Below are positions 52,663 through 60,939 of a stretch of DNA of 64,000 nt, piece after piece. Under the pieces are notes generated by a model that saw only the letters and a program-made list of their open reading frames with translations, was not told the DNA's origin and made no database searches. This DNA is from Saprospiraceae bacterium (GTDB lineage Bacteria > Bacteroidota > Bacteroidia > Chitinophagales > Saprospiraceae), in the NCBI GenBank assembly GCA_028285545.1, contig JANQPA010000012.1, forward strand, positions 278,427-342,426, written 5' to 3'. A program made the position numbers and the translations under genes. Every line of letters starts with the position of its first letter. Positions within the stretch are counted from its first letter, which is position 1.

Positions 52663-53273
52663 ATGAAATGGTTCCTTTATTTTATAGTTCCTTTAGTTCT
52701 TTGCTCCTGCGAGAGAAAAACACCAACACGCTCTCCAATTGAAGAATGCCTGGGAATTGAACTTAACGATCTTTTAAACCAGGCTGAAAAATTATTAGAT
52801 TCTCTTGTTTTAAAAAATTATGCTTCAAAAAATAAATCTTTAGAAGAAAGTTATAAAGAATATCTCAGTAGCTGGAATAGCCCTAATTCAGAAAAATCGA
52901 TTATGGATTTTTTTCAAATGAAGAAATTGATAAAGCTATTCTAAGTAATTATACCATCCTACAAATATTCGACTGGTCCTTAAATATGGGAGATTCTATC
53001 TATTTCCAGGAACCTGGCAAATCAGAGGAACTCCTGAATGAGTTACAATTTAACTACCGTGGAAAATTAATGGAATGCCTTTCCCGGTCTCAAGATTCAT
53101 TGATTTTAGAATATGCTGAGATGAAAGGATCTATGGATGTCAAATTTTCCCCTCTTGCAAGGTTTTTTCAATTTCACCTTGAAAAAGGGGCCTTTCAAAA
53201 TAGCATATTTAAAAAGCTCATTGCGCTAGAATTTTATTTAAGGCCACTAGCTTTATTTCACCTAAAAAAATAA
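52663..53273 (+). pseudogene. Small lipoprotein gene split by a -1 frameshift at a T7 run
   Basis: A lipoprotein leader (VLCSC) opens the first frame, which stops at 52944. The second frame, in the -1 register, continues without interruption from the T7 run at 52908-52914 to 53273. Joined there (MDFF then SNEEIDKAILSNYTILQIFD) they give one 203-residue protein with uniform charged-helical composition. The run reads T TTT TTT in frame with the zero-frame codons, a classical -1 slippery heptamer. It may be a mutation, a sequencing error or programmed slippage. The family is not recognised. Confidence 0.7.
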
Positions 53274-53283
53274 GCTTATTTAA

Positions 53284-54891
53284 TCAGAACAACACAAAAG
53301 AACTCGAAACCCTATGCCTTCCATCTGTCCATTGCAAAAAATAAACCCCACTAGTTACAGTGCTTAAATCCAGCTGTGTTTCAAAAAGAGCTTCTCTTTC
53401 CCTTATTAGTTTGCCTTCTGCATTAAAAACCTGGATGGCACCCTTATTTTTTAATAAAATTTCGGGTAAAAACACTCTTAAAGATTTGTTGTATTGATCG
53501 ATTTGGAAATCAAGTTTGGTATTTTCAAAAGGTTCATCTGTATCCGTAACCAGTGTCGTTGCATCAATACGGGCTACAAAGATATCTTTCCCACCAGTAG
53601 AGGTAGCCGTTTCACCGTCAAAATCGAGGCTTTGTTCAAAAGTCCCTACCATGGTGATGGATTCATTTATGCCTGTAAGATCAACTCCTTCATCATCCCC
53701 ATTACTATCAAAGCGGCCGAGCCGCAGTAATTTACCGTTAAGATCAAAACCGGCCAGGAAAGCCATGCTCCCTTTAGCATCATTAACGACTTCAGTTCCG
53801 AATAGGGTACCATTTTGGGTAGTTCCGGCAACATAAATATTATTGTTCCATTGCTTCAGTCCATTGATACGGCCTGCTGCTGACGTAGCAATACTTTGGC
53901 CCCATCTAAAGCCACCATTGGCATTATAGGAAAGTAAAAATCCATCTGAATCTGTTCCTGCGTTTAGGATAGTATCATTATCAACAGTTAATGTATTACC
54001 GAATACACCGCTCAAATAAATATTGGCTTCAATATCTACATCTAAATTTAAAGCTTCATTACCATCATAATTACCAACTGCTGTTTTTACCCATATAGGA
54101 ACTCCCAAAGTAGAAAGCTTACCTATAAACACATCTTTCCCGGAAGTAGCGCTTATGGCCTGGTTTCCAAAAGAAAAAGAACCTGAAAAGGAACCTACAA
54201 CATATAAGTCATTTCGAAAGTCTTTTACCAGAGCATGAAAACTATCATCCCCGGTTCCACCAAAAGTTATAACCCATTGAGTAACCGCCTCTGTCTTCTC
54301 AATTCTTGTAATCCACATATCTGTTCCTCCGGCACTCTCAACGATAAAATTATCAAAGGTACCCGTTCCACTAAAATCTCCAACTACATAAACATCTGTA
54401 GCATCTACCCAAATACTTCGAGCCGTTTGGATACCATCTCCTCCCATATTTTTTATCCAGCCATTAAATCCCGCGGGAGTGATTTGCATGACTAAGCCAT
54501 CAATACCACCTTCTGCAAAAATAGCCTCATTATTTATTCGTACTTTACTATCAAAAATAGCAGCCAGATAAATTACATCATCTGTATCGACGAAAAAATC
54601 AGCTCCCATATCTGGTCCGACTCCAGTAAAAGAGCGGGCCCATAGTGTCTTTCCCGTTTTGTCAAATTTAGCTAAAAAGAACTCCTGCCCTCCTTCAATA
54701 ACCAAGGTCTCATCATCGATATCAAAAATTTGATCGTAGGTTCCCATCACAATAATATTTCCTTTGGAATCCTGCTCTACTTTCATAACCTGCTCATCAG
54801 AGCTGGCCCCGAATGAATTCCACCAATCGATGGTTTGAGCATTTGAAAAAATGATAAACAAAGTAAACAGAGAGGTAAGCGTATATTTCAT
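53284..54891 (-). CDS. Secreted propeller-repeat protein with T9SS type A sorting domain
   Basis: A 535-residue exported protein (signal peptide to FSNAQ|TID). The body has SBBP-type repeats recurring about every 60 residues: WARSFTGVGPDMGADFFVDTD, IKNMGGDGIQTARSIWVDAT, WVITFGGTGDDSFHALVKD, WVKTAVGNYDGNEALNLDVD. Each ends in a strand such as IYLSGVFGNTL or VYVVGDFSGTG. The last 80 residues end GVYFLQWTDGRHRVSSSFVLF-like strands of a T9SS sorting domain. It lies next to a subtilase gene of the same strand and export route. No catalytic residues are evident. Confidence 0.83.
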   Translation of the reverse strand: MKYTLTSLFTLFIIFSNAQTIDWWNSFGASSDEQVMKVEQDSKGNIIVMGTYDQIFDIDDETLVIEGGQEFFLAKFDKTGKTLWARSFTGVGPDMGADFFVDTDDVIYLAAIFDSKVRINNEAIFAEGGIDGLVMQITPAGFNGWIKNMGGDGIQTARSIWVDATDVYVVGDFSGTGTFDNFIVESAGGTDMWITRIEKTEAVTQWVITFGGTGDDSFHALVKDFRNDLYVVGSFSGSFSFGNQAISATSGKDVFIGKLSTLGVPIWVKTAVGNYDGNEALNLDVDIEANIYLSGVFGNTLTVDNDTILNAGTDSDGFLLSYNANGGFRWGQSIATSAAGRINGLKQWNNNIYVAGTTQNGTLFGTEVVNDAKGSMAFLAGFDLNGKLLRLGRFDSNGDDEGVDLTGINESITMVGTFEQSLDFDGETATSTGGKDIFVARIDATTLVTDTDEPFENTKLDFQIDQYNKSLRVFLPEILLKNKGAIQVFNAEGKLIREREALFETQLDLSTVTSGVYFLQWTDGRHRVSSSFVLF

Positions 54892-55001
54892 ATTAATCCT
54901 TTTTAGAGAATGCCTGAAATAATATTATGCAGGCAGGCTCAGCCATAATAATGGAAGGGTGAAAATTAAGAACTTGTCTATAGAAATGAAAATTTTATTT
55001 G

Positions 55002-57275
55002 CTACTTCCTAACAAAAGTCTTGGTAGTGATATTTCGACCATCAGTGATACGTGCCATATACCAGCCGCTGCTCCAATCGCTTAAATCCATTTGGACAGT
55101 ATGTTTTCCTTTGGTATAATAGGCTTCTTGTACCAACAAAGATTGTCCAATTGCATTATTTATTTGAATCTGGAAAAGGCCAGAGTTGGGTATCGTATAA
55201 TCCAGGTTAAGGGTTTCAGAAACAGGATTAGGAAAAACAGAAAGCTGAAATAGATCTTCAGAAGTTTCTAATTCTCTTGTATTGGTTAATTCTATGGTCG
55301 CCCATAAAGCCTCATATACATTTAATTTTCCAGATCCAAAACCATTATTAGGTTCAGGGCCATGACTTAAGACATCATTATCTACAATCGCAGTACTTTT
55401 TATCAGTTCTTTAATTTCCTCAAAAGAAAGCAAAGGATTGTGTTCCAATAATAAAGCAACGGAGCCTGCAACTACTGGTGAGGACATACTTGTACCTGAT
55501 AATACTGCTCTGGGGCTATCATCAACCAATTGGTACTCTGGATATGATCCTTGAGAAGCTACAGAGGAGATCATTATTTTACCCGGAGCAGTGATGTCTG
55601 GTTTAATTCTTTGATCAAAGGTGGGTCCCAGGCTTGAAAAGTTAGCCAAACTGCCTACAGGCTGATCTGCACCAAAGAGTTTATTTTCAATATTTACCCA
55701 ATTGGAGCGATTCGTGTATGCCCCAACAGAAATCACATTAAAAGCATCGGCTGGCGAAGTGATTCCATACTGGTTATCGGGTTTTTGAAAATAGTCTAAT
55801 GAAAACCCATTTTTATCAGGCTCAGCCAAAATGATGGGGAAAAATGAAGAAATCCAGGAATCAAAGGTTCCTTCACCCTTTACCATAATGCGATACAAAT
55901 CTACTTTTTCGAGGTGATCTTCCCAGCTGTAGATGGATTTAATTCCATCTTCAATGCGCAGTAGGACCGCATAATGATCTATTTCCTCGGTGGTGCTGAT
56001 AAAGATGGAACCAGCTTGTTCACCATTTGAATGTTCAAAAACTTCCAGAGGGTCTCCTGATTTACGTTCTTCTAATTCCTTGATCGTCATCCACTCCGTT
56101 TGGCCAAGGGATTTGTGAGCAACCAAAAGATTTCCTCGGATCGGATCAAAATCAGCACTGTCCACACCTATGGCAATTTGGATGTCATTTACGTAGTCTT
56201 TAGGAATTCTGAAAAACATACCCAGGTTGGTTATCCCGGTACCATACATAACTGAAGGCTCATCACTAAGCTCAAAGCCGCCCCAATGAGAGAGGTCATT
56301 GCCTTCATTTCCTGCTGAAGAACAAATAACAAATCCCTGGGTTCCCTCTAACATGTTATCCAAAATAAAACCCAGTATATCTGTACCATCATGAGGGTTC
56401 AAAACTCCTCCAAAACTCATATTGATAACGCAAGGTTTTCCCAGTTCTTCAGCCTTGTCCATAATGTAGCGAACGCCATCAATGATATCTCCTGTTCCCA
56501 GATCCGAAGCCACCATAATCAAATCAGCATCTGGAGCCAGTCCTCGGTTCCCTCCGGCCGTACCCATAACATGAGTACCATGTCCTCCCCAGATTTGATG
56601 GGTATCAAGATGGCTGACAATTTGTGCTGGGTTTTGAGATAATTCTAATTCTATGTCTTCCTGCGTCCATTCCCGGCCGTATTGAAATTTTTTGGGAGAC
56701 TGCCCCTCCCCCTCATTGGTTCTCTGATCCCAGATATACGAAATTCTTGATTTTAGGGGATCATCAGGGTCTCTAAAATCTTCATGCAAAAAATCAAGGC
56801 CAGTATCGATCACACCCAGGACTACTCCTTTTCCTGTATATGCTCTCGGTAAACCTTCTGCTCCCTGGTGCACTAAATGTGCATTCACATGTTTAATGGC
56901 ATCCTCATTAGCTGGACTCATGGGTTGGCCTAAAAACATTCTTTCTAAGCCAGCGATATTAGCAAGACTTCCAATTTTAGATTTTTCTAATTGAACGGTA
57001 TGATAATTTCCTACCGAGGTATGAATTTGTGCTCCTATGGAGTGAATATATTCCAGGCTTTTAGCGTTTTTTACTTCTACCACCAGCCTTATTTTTTCTT
57101 CTGATTGGGATCCTCCTTTTTCTTGAAAAAAACTTGCAGGTGCTTGTTTTATCATCATTCGCAAAAAAGGATCCGACTTTTTATAGGCATCTATAGAAAA
57201 GGTTTGAGCCAACAAGGGCGGGCATGATCCTGACAAAAGGAGCATGATAATAGAAATGACGAACCAATTTTTCAT
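55002..57275 (-). CDS. Secreted S8 (subtilisin-like) peptidase with T9SS sorting domain
   Basis: A 757-residue exported serine protease. The signal peptide ends near residue 24 (PPLLAQ). A prodomain-like region spans 60-120. The catalytic triad is in standard context: Asp157 in GVIDTGLDF, His232 in GGHGTHVMG, oxyanion Asn in CSSAGNEGND, and the nucleophile Ser in LSGTSMSSPVVAGSVALLL. A Fervidolysin-like insert lies between Asn and Ser. From about 685, LSVFPNPVSETL opens a type A T9SS domain. It is followed by the propeller gene at a 110-base distance. Secreted proteolysis of extracellular protein is the likely role. Confidence 0.92.
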   Translation of the reverse strand: MKNWFVISIIMLLLSGSCPPLLAQTFSIDAYKKSDPFLRMMIKQAPASFFQEKGGSQSEEKIRLVVEVKNAKSLEYIHSIGAQIHTSVGNYHTVQLEKSKIGSLANIAGLERMFLGQPMSPANEDAIKHVNAHLVHQGAEGLPRAYTGKGVVLGVIDTGLDFLHEDFRDPDDPLKSRISYIWDQRTNEGEGQSPKKFQYGREWTQEDIELELSQNPAQIVSHLDTHQIWGGHGTHVMGTAGGNRGLAPDADLIMVASDLGTGDIIDGVRYIMDKAEELGKPCVINMSFGGVLNPHDGTDILGFILDNMLEGTQGFVICSSAGNEGNDLSHWGGFELSDEPSVMYGTGITNLGMFFRIPKDYVNDIQIAIGVDSADFDPIRGNLLVAHKSLGQTEWMTIKELEERKSGDPLEVFEHSNGEQAGSIFISTTEEIDHYAVLLRIEDGIKSIYSWEDHLEKVDLYRIMVKGEGTFDSWISSFFPIILAEPDKNGFSLDYFQKPDNQYGITSPADAFNVISVGAYTNRSNWVNIENKLFGADQPVGSLANFSSLGPTFDQRIKPDITAPGKIMISSVASQGSYPEYQLVDDSPRAVLSGTSMSSPVVAGSVALLLEHNPLLSFEEIKELIKSTAIVDNDVLSHGPEPNNGFGSGKLNVYEALWATIELTNTRELETSEDLFQLSVFPNPVSETLNLDYTIPNSGLFQIQINNAIGQSLLVQEAYYTKGKHTVQMDLSDWSSGWYMARITDGRNITTKTFVRK

Positions 57276-57322
57276 GGAGCTTTGTTTTTTGCACTCACTG
57301 CTCTAAAAATAATCATTTCTAT

Positions 57323-58156
57323 CTAATTGTTTGGATTAATTCTCGCTTTTGACAGGAATATGTCATCCAACATGTCCTTCTCCTTTGGGAGAACGGCGGC
57401 AAATGATTCTGGAAAGGTAAAATAATGAACAATAGCAGCAGGAAGCAATTCCACATCTGGCCGATTGATCCACTTATCAATATAGGCTTTTGAAAAGCCA
57501 CTTAAACGTTCTAAAGCCATCCATGTTTTTTCCTCCAGCTTAGGCCAGGAGTATTCGGGGTGACTCAAAACAAAGGCATGTGCATATTCGTGAAGGCCTA
57601 TGTTATAATACTTTCTGGGGTTTGAAAAGCCAAACATGAGTTGTTCTGCAGAAAATAATATTACCCCGTCTTCTTCATATATTTCTGAAACATGTTCTTG
57701 CTGTGGATATTTGGGAGAGGGAAAAGGATGGGCATAAACAACAATAGTTTCAAATTTTGGAAACAAAAATTGCTCCCTCCCAAAAGTCAGATGAACGGCA
57801 TTGGCAGCTATGACAGCCTTTACATCTTCAGGTACTGCATCTGCTCCTTGTGATTTAAAATCATTAGCCATCATAAATAATCCCATACGATCTCTAAATA
57901 GTTCTTTCTCTGCAGGAGGTATTGTCTGATAGAAGGGATGATATTTTACCAGTAACATCCTTAAACGTGGGTCCAAGGTAGGCGGCCTCTTTTTGTACCA
58001 CCACCAATCAATTTGTGGACTGAAAACAAACAGCAAAGCCAGGCTGATTACGCAGGGAATAAGATAAAGGGCATATTTGTCATCCACTTCCCATGCCAGA
58101 TATAAAAAAAGAAGCCCACCAAAAATGAAAGGGGTATACAAAATTTTTGAAAACAT
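57323..58156 (-). CDS. Zinc-dependent peptidase, MtfA family
   Basis: A 277-residue membrane-anchored peptidase. Two membrane helices occupy residues 8-48. The rest matches MtfA (DUF980): YHPFYQTIPPAEKELFRDR, VKAVIAANAVHLTFG, FETIVVYAHPFPS, the zinc motif HEYAH at 189-193, and a downstream YFTFPESFAA with the third ligand Glu. In E. coli MtfA cleaves peptides and interacts with the regulator Mlc; here the partner is unknown and the N-terminal membrane anchor is an addition to the soluble E. coli form. It precedes the subtilase gene at 47 bases, so they may share a transcript. Confidence 0.9.
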   Translation of the reverse strand: MFSKILYTPFIFGGLLFLYLAWEVDDKYALYLIPCVISLALLFVFSPQIDWWWYKKRPPTLDPRLRMLLVKYHPFYQTIPPAEKELFRDRMGLFMMANDFKSQGADAVPEDVKAVIAANAVHLTFGREQFLFPKFETIVVYAHPFPSPKYPQQEHVSEIYEEDGVILFSAEQLMFGFSNPRKYYNIGLHEYAHAFVLSHPEYSWPKLEEKTWMALERLSGFSKAYIDKWINRPDVELLPAAIVHYFTFPESFAAVLPKEKDMLDDIFLSKARINPNN

Positions 58157-58311
58157 ATGATATAGGATATTCTTTTTCTAATACTTAAGGCAAAAAATTA
58201 GAAAAGTCACATTTTTATTTTTAGAATCTTCCCAACTCTAATGAAAACCATCAAGTTAAGATTAAAAATGTTGGCATAGAATTTTTTAGTTTAAAAACTT
58301 TCTATAAAGGG

Positions 58312-58342
58312 TTGTTTGAAAAAAAAATTAGGCATATATTTG
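58312..58342 (+). promoter_or_regulatory. Promoter of tRNA-Phe
   Basis: TTG (58312-58314) and TATATTTG (58335-58342) are spaced by 20 bp, an exact match to the Bacteroidota consensus. Initiation near 58349 leaves about 40 nt before the tRNA. Confidence 0.75.
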
Positions 58343-58388
58343 TCCCGCCTTCAAGGGAAGGTTATTTATTCCCTACTTTTGGCAGGCT

Positions 58389-58461
58389 GGTGCGGTAGCT
58401 CAGTTGGTAGAGCACAGGACTGAAAATCCTGGTGTCGGCAGTTCGATTCTGCCCCGCACCA
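58389..58461 (+). tRNA. tRNA-Phe (GAA)
   Basis: A 73-nt cloverleaf. The acceptor stem is GGTGCGG/CCGCACC, the D arm is regular (AGCTCAGTTGGTAGAGC), the anticodon arm CAGGA-CTGAAAA-TCCTG reads GAA (Phe), and the T arm is GGCAG-TTCGATT-CTGCC. Discriminator A; CCA is not encoded. A terminator follows at once. Confidence 0.98.
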
Positions 58462-58462
58462 C

Positions 58463-58503
58463 AAAAAAGCAAGATCCTTGATACTGGATCTTGCTTTTTT
58501 TTT
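58463..58503 (+). terminator. Terminator of tRNA-Phe
   Basis: Arms 58463-58477 and 58486-58500 (core GCAAGATCC/GGATCTTGC with A6/T6) form a 15-bp stem with a TTGATACT loop, followed by more T. It separates the tRNA from the his leader. Confidence 0.93.
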
Positions 58504-58519
58504 ATTCCTCTATGATGGC

Positions 58520-58551
58520 TTGCATTTACGCATATTTCTTATGTATATTTG
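58520..58551 (+). promoter_or_regulatory. Promoter of the histidine operon
   Basis: TTG (58520-58522, as TTGC) and TATATTTG (58544-58551) are spaced by 21 bp. Transcription would start near 58558, just ahead of the leader peptide start at 58575. Confidence 0.75.
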
Positions 58552-58574
58552 CGATGGCTATAACAAAATTGAGT

Positions 58575-58643
58575 ATGATTTTTATACACCAACATCATTG
58601 CCATTCTCATTATACTTTTGTCGTTCAGACAAGTGAATGGTGA
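58575..58643 (+). CDS. hisL: Histidine operon leader peptide
   Basis: A 22-codon frame, MIFIHQHHCHSH followed by ten more residues and TGA. Five of the eight codons at residues 5-12 encode His (CAC, CAT, CAT, CAT, CAT), far above chance. It lies between the operon promoter and a strong terminator that precedes hisG, the arrangement of a transcription-attenuation leader: ribosome stalling at the His codons when charged tRNA-His is short should favour read-through. It is an independent equivalent of the enteric hisL, recognised by composition and position, not by homology. Confidence 0.85.
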   Translation: MIFIHQHHCHSHYTFVVQTSEW

Positions 58644-58650
58644 CGATATT

Positions 58651-58710
58651 GGTTTATTTACCAAAATTCGAAAGAGGTTTACCATTTACTGGTAAACCTC
58701 TTTTTTTTTA
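58651..58710 (+). promoter_or_regulatory. his operon attenuator
   Basis: The terminator stem 58671-58684 / 58690-58703 (14 bp, GAGGTTTACCA with TGGTAAACCTC) ends in nine T. Upstream, GGTTTATTTACC (58651-58662) repeats the sequence of the 5' arm and can pair instead with GGTAAACC of the 3' arm, or fold as TTGGT/ACCAA; either would disturb the terminator. It ends 17 bases before hisG. Confidence 0.85.
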
Positions 58711-58726
58711 AACCAACCTTAAACAT

Positions 58727-59587
58727 ATGTCAACTAATTTAAAAATTGCTGTCCAAAAATCAGGGAGGCTGCTGGAAGGATCATTAAAACTACTTAGAGA
58801 ATGTGGTATCCGATTTGATAAAGGGAAGGACCAGCTAAAAGTCCAAGCCAATAATTTTCCTATTGAATTGTATTACCTCAGAAACTCTGACATTCCACAA
58901 TATGTACATGATGGGGTAGCAGACATTACGATCATTGGTGAAAATACCATCGTTGAAAAGGAAAAACCTTTAGAAAAAATACTAGCTCTGAATTTTTCAA
59001 AATGCAAATTATCTCTGGCCATACCTAAAGGAATCCCATACACTGGACTTTCTTTTTTTGAAGGGAAAAAAATAGCTACTTCCTACCCCAATACCTTAAG
59101 GGCATGGTTGAAGAAAAACAATATGACTGCCGACATTCATGAAATATCAGGTTCTGTAGAAATTGCCCCCAATATTGGCCTGGCAGATGCCATTTGTGAT
59201 CTTGTCAGTACAGGTAGTACATTATTCAAAAATGGCCTGGAGGAAAAAGAAATTATTTTAAAATCCCAAGCCTCCCTATTTGCCAATAAAAACATGCCTG
59301 AAGAAGTACGCCCCATTTTTGAGAAACTGGTTTTTCGCCTAAAATCGGTATTGACAGCCCAAAACAACAAATACCTACTCATGAATGCTCCCAATAATAG
59401 TATTGATCAAATTATTAATATACTTCCAGGAATGAAAAGCCCTACTGTTATGCCACTGGCCTCCGAAGGTTGGAGTTCCATTCATACTGTGATTCAGGAA
59501 GATCGCTTTTGGGAAATCATCGACCAACTTAAAGACAATGGAGCTCAGGGAATTTTAGTCATTCCTATCGAAAAAATGATCCTGTAA
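58727..59587 (+). CDS. hisG: ATP phosphoribosyltransferase, long form
   Basis: The first step of histidine synthesis: ATP + PRPP give phosphoribosyl-ATP. At 286 residues it is the long, HisZ-independent form. Visible parts: KIAVQKSGRLLEGSLKLLRECGI, LYYLRNSDIPQYVHDGVADI, GENTIVEKE, the PRPP loop LADAICDLVSTGSTLFKNGL, and a C-terminal ACT-like regulatory domain from about 210 (SIDQIINILPGMKSPTVMPL; ILVIPIEKMIL) expected to bind histidine for feedback inhibition. It is the first gene of the operon behind the attenuator, so both transcription and activity are tuned to histidine. Confidence 0.97.
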   Translation: MSTNLKIAVQKSGRLLEGSLKLLRECGIRFDKGKDQLKVQANNFPIELYYLRNSDIPQYVHDGVADITIIGENTIVEKEKPLEKILALNFSKCKLSLAIPKGIPYTGLSFFEGKKIATSYPNTLRAWLKKNNMTADIHEISGSVEIAPNIGLADAICDLVSTGSTLFKNGLEEKEIILKSQASLFANKNMPEEVRPIFEKLVFRLKSVLTAQNNKYLLMNAPNNSIDQIINILPGMKSPTVMPLASEGWSSIHTVIQEDRFWEIIDQLKDNGAQGILVIPIEKMIL

Positions 59588-59634
59588 AAAACCTTTGTGT
59601 CATTTTGTTATTGATTTGTTTAAAATACTTTAAA

Positions 59635-60939
59635 ATGAATATTTATATCAATCCCTCCAATAAAGATTGGGATGTAATTCTCAAACGCCCTACCATTGAT
59701 TTAAGTGAACTTAAAGAGACGGTCACCACCGTGCTTAATGAAGTTAGGAAAAAAGGAGATGAGGCAGTTCGTGCTTATACAGAGCGTTTTGATCAGGTAA
59801 AAATCAGTGGTTTTCAGCTAGGTAGTGAAGAAATTGCCCAAGCTGAAGGTCAATTAAGTACAAGTTTAAAGCAGGCCATACAAACAGCCAAGGATAATAT
59901 CAGTCGGTTTCATCAAAGTCAGAAGGTCAATATGGAGGTCATTGAAACCATGCCTGGAGTCAAATGCTGGAGGCAGAGTCGCCCTATTGAAAAGGTTGGA
60001 TTATATATCCCTGGAGGTACAGCCCCTCTATTTTCAACTGTCCTGATGCTTGGAGTTCCAGCTCAACTGGCAAAGTGCCAAGAAATAGTTTTATGTTCAC
60101 CACCAAATAAACAAGGTGATTTACATCCGGCGATTGTTTACGCGGCGAGTTTAGTCGGCATCCAGAAAATTTTCAAAATTGGAGGAGTCCAAGCCATAGG
60201 AGCGATGGCATATGGAACAGAAAGTGTTCCAAAAGTTTACAAAATTTTTGGCCCCGGCAATCAATATGTTACTGCTGCCAAACAGGTTGTTAGCCAACAA
60301 GGAACAGCCATAGATATGCCAGCAGGCCCATCTGAAGTACTGGTTTATGCAGACAATTCCGCTGACCCGGGCTTCGTAGCTGCTGACCTCTTGTCTCAGG
60401 CAGAACATGGAGTGGACAGCCAGGTCGTCATGCTAACTTTCAACCAAGATTTTATACAAAAAGTAAAAATCCAAATAGAGGAGCAATTAAAGGATTTGCC
60501 AAGGGCTGAAATTGCTCGAGAAGCTCTTCAAAAGAGCATAGCAATTGTAGTAAAGGATCATCAACAAGCCATCCAGATTATTAATGCCTACGCCCCAGAG
60601 CATCTTATTCTTTCTATGGAAAATCCAGAAGAGCTTTGTGATCATATTATCAATGCAGGCTCCGTCTTTTTAGGCCATTTTACTCCCGAGTCGGTAGGAG
60701 ATTATGCTTCAGGAACTAATCACACCTTGCCCACTAATGGCTTTGCAAAAGTTTATAGTGGTGTTTCTTTAGATTCATTTGTAAAAAAAATCACCTTTCA
60801 AAAGCTTACAAAAGAAGGATTAAAGAATTTGGGCCCTGCTGTTGAAGAAATGGCGGTAGCAGAAGAATTAATAGCCCACAAGAACGCTGTCAGCCTACGA
60901 TTGGCTGCATTAAATGACAAAAATTCCTCTAAGCAATGA
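59635..60939 (+). CDS. hisD: Histidinol dehydrogenase
   Basis: Catalyses the last two oxidations from histidinol to histidine with NAD+ and zinc. It has 434 residues from the ATG at 59635; the TTG ten codons upstream is less likely. Family motifs are EKVGLYIPGGTAPLFSTVLM, GPGNQYVTAAKQVV, DMPAGPSEVLVYAD, the zinc ligands in LLSQAEHGVDSQVV, APEHLILSMENPEEL, GSVFLGHFTPESVGDY and SGTNHTLPTNGFAKVYSGVS. Its stop overlaps the hisC start by 4 nt (ATGA), and it lies 47 bases after hisG. Confidence 0.97.
   Translation: MNIYINPSNKDWDVILKRPTIDLSELKETVTTVLNEVRKKGDEAVRAYTERFDQVKISGFQLGSEEIAQAEGQLSTSLKQAIQTAKDNISRFHQSQKVNMEVIETMPGVKCWRQSRPIEKVGLYIPGGTAPLFSTVLMLGVPAQLAKCQEIVLCSPPNKQGDLHPAIVYAASLVGIQKIFKIGGVQAIGAMAYGTESVPKVYKIFGPGNQYVTAAKQVVSQQGTAIDMPAGPSEVLVYADNSADPGFVAADLLSQAEHGVDSQVVMLTFNQDFIQKVKIQIEEQLKDLPRAEIAREALQKSIAIVVKDHQQAIQIINAYAPEHLILSMENPEELCDHIINAGSVFLGHFTPESVGDYASGTNHTLPTNGFAKVYSGVSLDSFVKKITFQKLTKEGLKNLGPAVEEMAVAEELIAHKNAVSLRLAALNDKNSSKQ

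Noticed and set aside
52026..53273. Uma2 gene plus split lipoprotein as a mobile island
   Set aside because: No inverted repeats, integrase or change in base composition at the borders.
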